This document shows positions 1-6,133 of a DNA stretch of 18,927 nt, one piece after another. Position 1 is the stretch's first letter. Every line of letters starts with the position of its first letter. The stretch comes from an uncultured Muribaculaceae bacterium. GTDB lineage: Bacteria > Bacteroidota > Bacteroidia > Bacteroidales > Muribaculaceae. Below the pieces are notes generated by a model. That model had not been told where the DNA came from and ran no database searches. It saw only the letters and a list, made by a program, of their open reading frames with translations. Both the position numbers and the translations under genes were made by a program. The DNA lies in NCBI GenBank assembly GCA_934590135.1, contig CAKTOT010000038.1, positions 1 through 18,927 on the forward strand, in the 5' to 3' direction.

Positions 1-189
1 GGATACTCGGTCGCCGCTATTGGGGTTGACGCGGTAGGTCATTTTGTCTTTGGGCGGCTCGTGAGTGCCGGCTGTGCCGGAGTCTTGGCCGTTGTTGCCG
101 CTTTTGCATGCGGCCATTAGCGCGGAGGATGCTACTGCGCTGCCTCCGAGGATTTTGAGAAAGTCACGACGATTTATATCTTTGGACAT
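1..189 (-). CDS. Tat-exported lipoprotein, probable aldo/keto reductase (5' part only)
   Basis: Only the first 63 codons lie in the window; the gene runs off the left edge. The N-terminus MSKDINRRDFLKILGG carries a textbook twin-arginine motif (RRDFLK), then a short hydrophobic stretch ending LMAAC, a lipobox-like site, then a Ser/Gly/Asn-rich linker. The product is therefore probably exported folded and lipid-anchored. The mature start KMTYRVNPNSGDRVS resembles, from memory, the opening of Bacteroidales Tat-signal aldo/keto reductases just before their LLGYG(C/M)MR core; that core is outside the window, so the enzyme call is inference. The gene lies 113 nt downstream of the polyferredoxin gene on the same strand with no promoter or terminator that I can see between them, so the two are probably one operon. 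Another Tat-dependent redox protein is the main alternative. Confidence 0.6.
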   Translation of the reverse strand, partial: MSKDINRRDFLKILGGSAVASSALMAACKSGNNGQDSGTAGTHEPPKDKMTYRVNPNSGDRVS

Positions 190-302
190 AGTTGGGTGCT
201 GTATTTGTGGAAATATATGGGAATAATGGGGGTGACGTGAATAATGGTTTGTCCCTATTTATTCTGTTTCCCTTTTCACTATCTGTTCTTTCCTATCTTT
301 TG

Positions 303-1817
303 TCAGATGACGTGGTGTGTCTCGTTGCCCTCGACGTATATTGCGCTGAAAGGCCGTGCCGGACACAGATTCTCGCAGGCGCCGCATCCGATACACTTGG
401 CTGTATTGATGGCCGGTATTTGCGGCGAATCGGGGTTGGATTTATCCGAGGGTATCATCTGTATGGCGCCTGTCGGGCAGTGACGTGCGCAATTGCCGCA
501 AGAGACGCCATCGGTCAGCGGTACGCAGTTTTTGCGTATCCATACGGCATGGCCGATTTGTATTGATGACTTTTCGGCCGGAGTGATTGGCCGAATTGCT
601 CCGGTGGGGCATACTTGGCTACAGCGAGTACACTCAGCTCGGCAGTATCCGCGTTCGTAGGACATTTCGGGCTGCATCAGCGTGGCGATGCCGGAGGAGG
701 GACGCAGGACGCCGTTGGGACATATGGACACGCACAATTGGCAGGCGGTGCAGTGCTGTGCCATATTGGATGCCGAGAGTGACCCGGCGGGCGTCAGCGG
801 CGTGTCTCGGTGCGGAATTTCTTTGTCTTCGATGACGGCCAGTCCGCCGTCCACTTTTTTCTTTTGAGCGCTGATGGCAACGGCGCCGGCCACTGCGGCG
901 GTGGCGGTCAGGAACATGCGTCGAGCGTCGTCTACTTGTGCCGGTTCGACACTGCGTCCGTCCTCGGAGACGGTGTCAGATGCGGCGCTGCTTTTAAGGC
1001 ATGTGCGCAGGTGTAGGGCGTCTTGGCGGCAGGTGCTTATGCAGTCCATACAAGCCACGCAGCGGCTGTAGTCTATGCGCTTGCGGGAGATGTCTATACA
1101 CGAAGCCTTGCAGCGTTTCGAGCATAATCCGCAGCTTTTGCATTTGTCGGCATCGATAGTCGGGCGCAGCAGCGCAAAGCGTGAGAAGAAGCTCAGAATG
1201 GTGCCCACGGGGCAGATGGTGTTGCAGTATGTGCGTCCGCCGCGCCATGCCAGGACGATGATAGCTACGAGGGTCACGGCGGCGATGATCATGGTCGGTA
1301 AGCTCTTGATCCAAACATCGGTGTCATAGAAGGCATAGCTGTCCATACGCTCGGCCAGATAGGCCAGTAGATTATTGCCCCATTGATACACTGGCGCAAA
1401 GATGTTGGAGACGATGCGTCCGAATGCACTGTACGGAGCCAGTAGCGCGACTATTGAGCCTATGCCGGCGATGATAGCGGCCACAAATAGGACCAAGACG
1501 CCGTAGCGTAGCCATTTTTTTTCGGGCGAATAGCCGAAGCGGAATTTCTTGCCGCGTCGTCGTCCGCTCAACCACGACACAATGTCTTGAAACACGCCCA
1601 GCGGACAGATGACCGAGCAGTATACCCTGCCGACAAGCAGCGTCAGGACCACCAGGCCGACGATGACGCCGATGTTGAGCGCCAGCACGGCCGGAAGAAA
1701 CTGGATTTTGGCGGTCCAGCCGAGCCATGCGTGAATGGTTCCCGTGAAGTCGAGGAACAGCGCCGTCACGGCCACAAAAAACACTAATGCGAGTGCGATT
1801 CTAATCTTGCGTAGCAT
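303..1817 (-). CDS. NapH/NapG-like membrane polyferredoxin (4Fe-4S binding protein)
   Basis: The 504-residue protein has two parts. The N-terminal half (about residues 1-215) has several membrane segments and two NapH-type cysteine motifs, YCSVICPLG and YCNTICPVG, just after hydrophobic helices. Ferredoxin motifs follow: CKSCGLCSKRC, CVACMDCISTC, then after a second hydrophobic segment CTACQLCVSIC, CTRCSQVC, CGNCARHC and CIGCGACENLC. Between the cluster blocks sits DDARRMFLTATAAVAGAVAIS, a twin-arginine-like sequence followed by a hydrophobic stretch, as if a NapH-like protein were fused to a NapG-like ferredoxin. The expected role is electron transfer between the quinone pool or cytosolic donors and a periplasmic reductase, probably the Tat protein downstream. 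I chose the ATG at 1817 because an upstream in-frame ATG at 1937 lies inside the predicted -7 box (1935-1942), and the 40 extra residues have no recognisable character. Confidence 0.8.
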   Translation of the reverse strand: MLRKIRIALALVFFVAVTALFLDFTGTIHAWLGWTAKIQFLPAVLALNIGVIVGLVVLTLLVGRVYCSVICPLGVFQDIVSWLSGRRRGKKFRFGYSPEKKWLRYGVLVLFVAAIIAGIGSIVALLAPYSAFGRIVSNIFAPVYQWGNNLLAYLAERMDSYAFYDTDVWIKSLPTMIIAAVTLVAIIVLAWRGGRTYCNTICPVGTILSFFSRFALLRPTIDADKCKSCGLCSKRCKASCIDISRKRIDYSRCVACMDCISTCRQDALHLRTCLKSSAASDTVSEDGRSVEPAQVDDARRMFLTATAAVAGAVAISAQKKKVDGGLAVIEDKEIPHRDTPLTPAGSLSASNMAQHCTACQLCVSICPNGVLRPSSGIATLMQPEMSYERGYCRAECTRCSQVCPTGAIRPITPAEKSSIQIGHAVWIRKNCVPLTDGVSCGNCARHCPTGAIQMIPSDKSNPDSPQIPAINTAKCIGCGACENLCPARPFSAIYVEGNETHHVI

Positions 1818-1934
1818 TTTGCGATTGGTTAGGTAATAGTATATAGCCAAGGGGCTTGCTTGCACGAGTGGCTTCGGTAGAGCTATCTGGCATGGAGCGT
1901 CTTCCCCTAAGGCGAGGATAATCAAACGATGCTG

Positions 1935-1942
1935 CAAATTTA
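1935..1942 (-). promoter_or_regulatory. -7 promoter element of the polyferredoxin operon
   Basis: Read on the minus strand this is TAAATTTG followed by CAG, a full match to the Bacteroidota TAnnTTTG box. No TTTG sits at the standard 19-21 bp upstream; the nearest is 26 bp away. Transcription would begin near 1928, giving a leader of about 110 nt and excluding the upstream ATG at 1937 as start codon. Confidence 0.6.
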
Positions 1943-2005
1943 GCTAAAAAGTGACGAAAAATATTACCCAAATCGAGGATGTCGTTACATATTTTTCGGC
2001 ACGGC

Positions 2006-2045
2006 AAAAAAATACGCGCCTATACCACAGTGCGTACAGGCGCGT
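2006..2045 (-). terminator. Intrinsic terminator of the methyltransferase gene
   Basis: On the minus strand an 8-bp perfect stem (ACGCGCCT, 2038-2045, with AGGCGCGT, 2014-2021) is followed directly by A and seven T (plus-strand A-run 2006-2012). This is the only classical hairpin plus long T-run in the left half of the window, and it separates the methyltransferase from the polyferredoxin operon. Confidence 0.8.
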
Positions 2046-2048
2046 CGT

Positions 2049-2077
2049 ACACCGCCGTAAGATGAGTACGGCGGTGT
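2049..2077 (-). other. GC-rich stem-loop in the methyltransferase 3' region
   Basis: An 11-bp perfect inverted repeat (ACACCGCCGTA, 2049-2059; TACGGCGGTGT, 2067-2077) with a 7-nt loop, between the methyltransferase stop codon and its terminator. It has no T-run of its own on either strand. It probably stabilises the 3' end of the mRNA or assists termination; that role is inferred. Confidence 0.6.
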
Positions 2078-2095
2078 GGAGATGCGGACGAGCGA

Positions 2096-2983
2096 TCAGC
2101 TCTTACGTGCTATGTAGAATACATAGCCGTAGTACTGATGGAAACGGCTGAATATCTCGGCTTCGTGCCTTTGGTTAGCGACAAGTGCTTGCGCCGTCTT
2201 GTCGTCTCCGTGGCGGGACAAGAAGATGTTCTGCGCTTGCCGTTGTGGCTCGTAAAAGTTTGTGGTCCAGCATTGGTCCGGCAATACGAATGCTGCCACG
2301 GGCGTGTATCCGCAGCGTTGTATTGCGGCCATATTTTCGGCCATATCGGTGATGCCGGGGTAAGCGTCGTGCCAGAAAGCTTCGACTTCGGCCGGACGGC
2401 TGTTGGTGAGCCAAGTGGCGTCGGTGACGGCGATGTAACCATCGTCTTTGAGCATCGGGCGCCAAGATCGCAGCCCGTTTTCAAAGCCGATATTGTAGAT
2501 AGCACCCTCGCACCACAGCAAGTCAAAAGTCGCCTTGGCGTAGTCGAGTGCGTCCATGGATGCAGCTGCGGTGGTGATATGCTCGTACACTCCGGCTGCT
2601 TTGGCACGCTCGGATAGTCGTGTCAGGAACTGAGGAAAAAGGTCGATGGCTGTGACGTGTGCTCCGGTATCGGAGGCCAATAGTAGTGCCGAACTGCCGG
2701 TGCCGCAGCCGATGTCGGCAATGCGGCTGCCGGCATCGATGCTCGGAATGAAGCCGAGGGCACGGCGTGTAGCCTCATCGCTGCCCGGACCTTGACGGTC
2801 GATGGATGCGAAGTATTCGCAGATAAGCGAGAAGTCGAAGTCGTGTATCGACGAGTCGTCTTCGCGGTGCGATGTCCGGTCTTCGGGTTGTGAGGCATTC
2901 GTGGTCTCGGTCTCGGTTGCGGTTGCGGTTGCGCCGTTGCTGCTGTTGCTGATTCGGTTGTTGTTCGTATTTGATTGTGACAT
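2096..2983 (-). CDS. Class I SAM-dependent methyltransferase
   Basis: A 295-residue protein. Residues 1-45 are a low-complexity Ser/Asn/Thr/Glu tail. A Rossmann methyltransferase domain follows, with glycine-rich motif I at about 90-96 (DIGCGTG), an acidic residue closing strand 2 at about D114 (TAIDLF), and LLWCEGAIYNIGF in the motif IV region. The QGPGS segment before motif I and the C-terminal half (tryptophan-rich, with FYEP and YYGYVFYIARK) are, from memory, typical of a Bacteroidales family annotated only as class I methyltransferase; the substrate is unknown. I chose the ATG at 2983 over 3094 because the extra 37 residues are basic and unlike the family, and the start at 2983 opens the low-complexity tail; the promoter at 3151-3182 allows either. 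It stands alone between its own promoter and terminator. Confidence 0.82.
   Translation of the reverse strand: MSQSNTNNNRISNSSNGATATATETETTNASQPEDRTSHREDDSSIHDFDFSLICEYFASIDRQGPGSDEATRRALGFIPSIDAGSRIADIGCGTGSSALLLASDTGAHVTAIDLFPQFLTRLSERAKAAGVYEHITTAAASMDALDYAKATFDLLWCEGAIYNIGFENGLRSWRPMLKDDGYIAVTDATWLTNSRPAEVEAFWHDAYPGITDMAENMAAIQRCGYTPVAAFVLPDQCWTTNFYEPQRQAQNIFLSRHGDDKTAQALVANQRHEAEIFSRFHQYYGYVFYIARKS
2903..2932. repeat. Hexanucleotide repeat inside the methyltransferase gene
   Basis: Two copies of GGTCTC and three of GGTTGC in tandem (30 bp) on the plus strand. On the coding strand they encode the alternating Ala-Thr/Glu-Thr run at about residues 18-27. The unit is a multiple of three, so changes in copy number would lengthen or shorten the tail without a frameshift. 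Confidence 0.85.
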
Positions 2984-3150
2984 TGTATTGTGAGTCTTTT
3001 CAGGTGATTTGTAAGTATATAACAACATCACTGTCGGAGGATAAATCGTCTTCCGATAGCGATAAATCTTTGTGTGCCGCGCGGCGGCAGTCACGCCTCC
3101 GCGTCAGGCAATCACGCTACAATGTCCGTATGCTGTTTTGTCATGCACTG

Positions 3151-3182
3151 CAAAGGTACGCATTTTCGCCGAATTGACGAAA
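3151..3182 (-). promoter_or_regulatory. Promoter of the methyltransferase gene
   Basis: On the minus strand TTTC (3179-3182), 20 bp spacing, then TACCTTTG (3151-3158) followed by CAG. This fits the Bacteroidota -33/-7 pattern with one mismatch in the -33 box. Transcription would start near 3144, giving a leader of about 160 nt. Confidence 0.7.
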
Positions 3183-3205
3183 TTATAGTTAATTGTGTAT
3201 CGGAA

Positions 3206-3229
3206 ATTTGCGCATTAATTTGCGTATTA
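3206..3229. repeat. Tandem 12-bp direct repeat between divergent promoters
   Basis: ATTTGCGCATTA (3206-3217) is followed without a gap by ATTTGCGTATTA (3218-3229), 11 of 12 positions identical. It lies in the AT-rich space between the methyltransferase promoter and the acetyltransferase-hydrolase promoter. A 12-bp period puts both copies on about the same face of the helix, as for a direct-repeat operator; no regulator is identified. Confidence 0.6.
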
Positions 3230-3251
3230 TTAAGTGTTTATATGAGTTGAT

Positions 3252-3281
3252 GTACTGCGGAATCTCACTTCCGACATGTAC
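3252..3281. promoter_or_regulatory. Hyphenated dyad upstream of the GNAT-hydrolase promoter
   Basis: CGGAA (3258-3262) and TTCCG (3269-3273) are inverted around a 6-bp centre, flanked by the self-complementary GTAC at 3252-3255 and 3278-3281. It ends 23 bp before the -33 box at 3305, so it is upstream of the transcript and would act as a DNA site. A role as operator is inferred. Confidence 0.4.
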
Positions 3282-3304
3282 GCTTCCCATTTTTTGCCGA
3301 AACA

Positions 3305-3336
3305 TTTGTCCAATTCTGAATTTCACTGTAATTTTG
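3305..3336 (+). promoter_or_regulatory. Promoter of the GNAT-hydrolase gene, almost leaderless
   Basis: TTTG (3305-3308), exactly 20 bp, then TAATTTTG (3329-3336): a full match to the Bacteroidota -33/-7 consensus. The predicted transcription start (about 3340-3345) coincides with the ATG at 3345. This rules out the upstream in-frame ATG at 3276 and predicts a transcript with little or no leader. Confidence 0.75.
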
Positions 3337-3344
3337 CCGCCGAA

Positions 3345-4880
3345 ATGGAAGACTCAATAAAAATAAATAAAGTGCAGATTCGCAATCTTCAGATGGAAGA
3401 TTACGAACAATTGTCGCAATCGTTTACGCGCGTATATGCTGACGGCAGCGATGTTTTTTGGACTCGCGAGCAGATTCGGAAGTTGATAGATATCTTCCCC
3501 GAGGGGCAGATAGTGACGGTCGTCGATGACAAGATCGTAGGCTGTGCCCTCTCGCTGATTGTTGATTACAACCTGGTGAAGAACGACCACACCTATGCAC
3601 AGGTGACCGGTAACGAAACGTTCAGCACCCATAATCCCCACGGCAACATCCTATACGGCATAGAGGTGTTTATACATCCGCAGTATCGCGGACTGCGTCT
3701 TGCTCGTCGTATGTACGAGTATCGTAAAGATCTCTGCGAATCGCTCAATCTCAAGGCTATAATGTTTGGCGGACGTATTCCCAACTATCATAAATACGCC
3801 GACAAACTCCGCCCCAAGGAGTATATAAACAAGGTGCGCCAAAAGGAAATCTATGACCCGGTGCTGACGTTCCAGCTCTCCAACGACTTCCATGTGCGCA
3901 AGGTGATGCGCAACTATCTGCCCAACGACGAGGAGTCGAAACACTACGCCTGCCTGTTGCAATGGGACAATATCTATTATCAGGCTCCGTCCCAGGATGT
4001 GGTAAGCAAAAAGACCTCGGTGCGCGTGGGCTTGGTGCAATGGCAGATGCGCTCGTACCGTACAATAGACGACTTGTTTGAGCAAATCGAGTTCTTTGTC
4101 GATGCCGTGTCCGGCTACCAAAGCGACTTTATACTTTTCCCCGAGTATTTCAACGCTCCGCTAATGGCACGTTTCAACGACGAAAGCGAGTCCGAGGCTA
4201 TACGTGGATTGGCTCAGTATACCAATGAGATACGCGACCGCTTTATCGAACTGGCCATAAGCTACAATATCAATATCATTACCGGCTCGATGCCGCAGCT
4301 CAAGGAGGACGGACGCCTGTACAACGTGGGCTTCCTGTGCCGTCGCGACGGCTCGTACGAATCGTATGAAAAGATACATGTGACGCCGGACGAAATCAAG
4401 AGCTGGGGCCTATGCGGCGGCAGCAAGATTCAGACATTTGAGACCGACTGCGCTCGCATCGGCATTCTGATATGCTATGATGTGGAATTCCCGGAATTGT
4501 CGCGTCTGATGGCTGACGAAGGTATGCAGATATTGTTTGTACCCTTCCTGACCGACACGCAGAATGCCTATTCGCGCGTCAAGGTCTGCGCCCATGCACG
4601 CGCCATCGAGAACGAGTGCTTTGTCGTAATCGCCGGAAGCGTGGGCAACCTCCCCCGCGTTCACAATATGGATATTCAGTACGCACAATCGGGCGTATTC
4701 ACTCCCTGCGACTTCGAATTCCCCACGGATGGCACGCGTGCCGAGGCTACTCCCAATACCGAGATGATACTTGTGAGCGATGTGGATCTTGATAAACTTA
4801 ATCACCTGCACACTTATGGCAGCGTGAAGAATCTTAAGGATCGTCGCAACGATCTCTACGAGGTCCGCCTGAAAAAGTAG
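3345..4880 (+). CDS. GNAT N-acetyltransferase fused to carbon-nitrogen hydrolase
   Basis: A two-domain cytoplasmic protein of 511 residues. Residues about 10-215 are a GNAT-like domain with the acetyl-CoA loop region around QYRGLRLARRMYE (113-125). Residues about 225-500 are a nitrilase-superfamily domain with the complete Glu-Lys-Cys triad: E267 in LFPEYF, K343 in YEKIH, C377 in LICYDVEFPE. The hydrolase half should cleave an amide or nitrile-like C-N bond; the substrate cannot be read from sequence. This fusion is, from memory, common in Bacteroidales. I chose the ATG at 3345 because a perfect promoter (3305-3336) covers the upstream ATG at 3276, and MEDSIKINKVQIRNL resembles family N-termini as I remember them. 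It is monocistronic and ends at a strong bidirectional hairpin. Confidence 0.88.
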   Translation: MEDSIKINKVQIRNLQMEDYEQLSQSFTRVYADGSDVFWTREQIRKLIDIFPEGQIVTVVDDKIVGCALSLIVDYNLVKNDHTYAQVTGNETFSTHNPHGNILYGIEVFIHPQYRGLRLARRMYEYRKDLCESLNLKAIMFGGRIPNYHKYADKLRPKEYINKVRQKEIYDPVLTFQLSNDFHVRKVMRNYLPNDEESKHYACLLQWDNIYYQAPSQDVVSKKTSVRVGLVQWQMRSYRTIDDLFEQIEFFVDAVSGYQSDFILFPEYFNAPLMARFNDESESEAIRGLAQYTNEIRDRFIELAISYNINIITGSMPQLKEDGRLYNVGFLCRRDGSYESYEKIHVTPDEIKSWGLCGGSKIQTFETDCARIGILICYDVEFPELSRLMADEGMQILFVPFLTDTQNAYSRVKVCAHARAIENECFVVIAGSVGNLPRVHNMDIQYAQSGVFTPCDFEFPTDGTRAEATPNTEMILVSDVDLDKLNHLHTYGSVKNLKDRRNDLYEVRLKK

Positions 4881-4911
4881 CAACTCTGCCGTCATCACAT
4901 TATACGGCGCA

Positions 4912-4950
4912 AAAGCGGGGTGTCAGGTCAATGGGCCTGCACCCCGCTTT
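4912..4950. terminator. Bidirectional terminator hairpin between convergent genes
   Basis: AAAGCGGGGTG (4912-4922) pairs over 11 bp with CACCCCGCTTT (4940-4950). An inner CAGG/CCTG pair (4924-4927, 4936-4939) extends the stem. The A and T ends give a short U-tract in either direction. It lies between the stops of the hydrolase (4880) and the minus-strand small protein (4987) and can serve both. Confidence 0.75.
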
Positions 4951-4986
4951 GTGTGCAATCACAATGAGTGCCTACAAGTCGGCATA

Positions 4987-5223
4987 CTAATGTTGTTTGT
5001 CATCGGTGGTCTTGGTGTTCGCCGACTGAGCAATGTAAGCTCGCAGAGCCTTCACGACATACTCGGTGATAGATGGCACGGTATCCAACACGTCTGCCAC
5101 GTCCTGCGGCACACGGACTGCCACTGTGCGCACACCTTCAGAGGTCTTTTTGCGGCCTGCGCCTGCACGCCTTCCGCCCCATGTTTGCTTTGGTGAAGTT
5201 GGTTTTGCTGTTTCGTCTTCCAT
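4987..5223 (-). CDS. Small ribbon-helix-helix-like protein with a GGRRAGAGRKK motif
   Basis: A 78-residue protein. The N-terminal third is basic and glycine-rich (WGGRRAGAGRKK at about residues 15-26), a motif frequent in small Bacteroidota proteins and some phage proteins. The middle, TVAVRVPQDVADVLDTV, followed by ITEYVVKALRAYI, looks like the strand-helix-helix of a ribbon-helix-helix DNA-binding fold. The tail is short, polar and unstructured. It is probably a nucleic-acid-binding protein; its target is unknown. It could be an antitoxin-type regulator, but there is no toxin partner beside it: it stands alone between the bidirectional terminator and the tRNA. A -7 box (5244-5251) 20 nt upstream of the ATG supports real expression. 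Confidence 0.65.
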   Translation of the reverse strand: MEDETAKPTSPKQTWGGRRAGAGRKKTSEGVRTVAVRVPQDVADVLDTVPSITEYVVKALRAYIAQSANTKTTDDKQH

Positions 5224-5243
5224 CTTTTTCAGGATATTAAATG

Positions 5244-5251
5244 CAAAATTA
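5244..5251 (-). promoter_or_regulatory. -7 promoter element of the small RHH-like gene
   Basis: On the minus strand TAATTTTG followed by CAT, a full TAnnTTTG match 20 nt before the start codon; only a partial TTTA-like -33 box is visible. The leader would be about 13 nt. Confidence 0.55.
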
Positions 5252-5366
5252 GGTATCGCTCTAAGTCTATAAACCTTTTGCTATGCATCTCTCGAACGCC
5301 GCGAACATCGTTGGGATTGTCAGTGGATTAGGCGTTTAGGGAGGGATTCCGTTTCTTTTTCTATTG

Positions 5367-5440
5367 TGATCCGGACGCGATTCGAACGCGTGACCGTCTG
5401 CTTAGAAGGCAGATGCTCTATCCAGCTGAGCTACCGGACC
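5367..5440 (-). tRNA. tRNA-Arg (anticodon TCT)
   Basis: The minus strand folds as a 74-nt cloverleaf. The acceptor stem is GGTCCGG with CCGGATC (one G-T pair) and discriminator A; the D-arm lies in TAGCTCAGCTGGATAGAGC; the anticodon arm is CTGC-CTTCTAA-GCAG with TCT in the loop; the T-arm is GCGTTCGAATCGC. TCT reads AGA/AGG arginine codons. The 3' CCA is not encoded. A -7 box at 5474-5481 serves it. I see no repeated tRNA 3' end nearby that would mark an integrated element. Confidence 0.96.
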
Positions 5441-5473
5441 ATCGCTTTGGCGCCTTGCTGCGCTTAGGCGATG

Positions 5474-5481
5474 CAAAGTTA
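5474..5481 (-). promoter_or_regulatory. -7 promoter element of the tRNA-Arg gene
   Basis: TAACTTTG followed by CATC on the minus strand, 33 nt from the tRNA 5' end. The same TAACTTTGCATC 12-mer recurs in the rubrerythrin promoter (15864-15871 box). No clear -33 TTTG is seen. Confidence 0.6.
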
Positions 5482-5709
5482 AGAATTTTTTGGAAGATAG
5501 CGCGTCGGACGGGCATAGTTTTTGCATCTTATAGGGAAAATGGATTTCGATGCCTTTGCTTCGAACTTTCGGAAGGTCCAAGTTGTTTGATGATTAAAGA
5601 ATACAGCCGGACAGTTCGCGTGCGAAGTATCTTCTCGGTATCGGAGGCAGACACTAAGGGTGAATATCGGAATCCATGTTTATTAATGTAAAACAAAAAC
5701 ATATTGATT

Positions 5710-6009
5710 ATGAACGATTTCAATGAATTGATAAATGGATCAAAGCCGGTGCTTGTGGACTTTTATGCCACGTGGTGCGGACCGTGCAAGATGCAAGCTC
5801 CTATTCTCGAGGATGTCAAACGGCGTTTGGGCGACAGCGTGAGTGTGGTCAAGGTCGATGTTGATCGCAATAGCGAGGTTGCGGCAGTGTATCATGTGCA
5901 GTCAATACCTACGTTGATGCTTTTCAAGGATGGCAAACAGCTGTGGCGCGGTACCGGACTGCATCAGGCCGATGACATCATCGCTACGATACATAAGTAT
6001 ATCGGCTGA
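5710..6009 (+). CDS. trxA: Thioredoxin
   Basis: A 99-residue single-domain thioredoxin without signal peptide, so cytoplasmic. The redox motif WCGPC is at residues 22-26 after the DFYATW strand, the conserved cis-proline is P67 in SIPTL, and the FKDG turn before the last strand is present. Length is typical (about 100-110). It reduces protein disulfides using electrons from thioredoxin reductase. I chose the ATG at 5710; an in-frame TTG at 5704 adds two residues but is less likely. The upstream 228 nt (5482-5709) holds no convincing promoter match; a weak TTTG (5489-5492) with an over-spaced TAGTTTTTG (5516-5524) is the best I find. It ends 63 nt before a bidirectional hairpin shared with the convergent transporter gene. 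Several thioredoxins usually coexist in Bacteroidales, so the symbol is by family. Confidence 0.93.
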   Translation: MNDFNELINGSKPVLVDFYATWCGPCKMQAPILEDVKRRLGDSVSVVKVDVDRNSEVAAVYHVQSIPTLMLFKDGKQLWRGTGLHQADDIIATIHKYIG

Positions 6010-6072
6010 TCGAGACGTCTCGGGCGTCGACGCGACTTCGGTCGCTGTCGGCGTTATTCGGGATGGATACAG

Positions 6073-6106
6073 ACAGGCCCGACGGGAGTCTTCCGGTCGG
6101 GCCTGT
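6073..6106. terminator. Bidirectional terminator hairpin between trxA and the transporter
   Basis: ACAGGCCCGAC (6073-6083) pairs perfectly over 11 bp with GTCGGGCCTGT (6096-6106) around a 12-nt loop, followed by TTTGTGTTCTTG on the plus strand. It lies between the convergent stops at 6009 and 6134. Confidence 0.75.
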
Positions 6107-6133
6107 TTGTGTTCTTGTATGTGCGTCTGCGAC

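Noticed and set aside
4987..5223. Toxin-antitoxin module based on the RHH-like protein
   Set aside because: No second small gene is adjacent; flanks are a terminator and a tRNA.
5367..5440. tRNA-Arg as an integration site of a mobile element
   Set aside because: No repeated tRNA 3' segment, integrase or foreign cargo is seen on either side.
5413..5691. Plus-strand frame of 92 codons over the tRNA-Arg 5' end and its promoter
   Set aside because: It overlaps the tRNA and its -7 box; composition is not protein-like.
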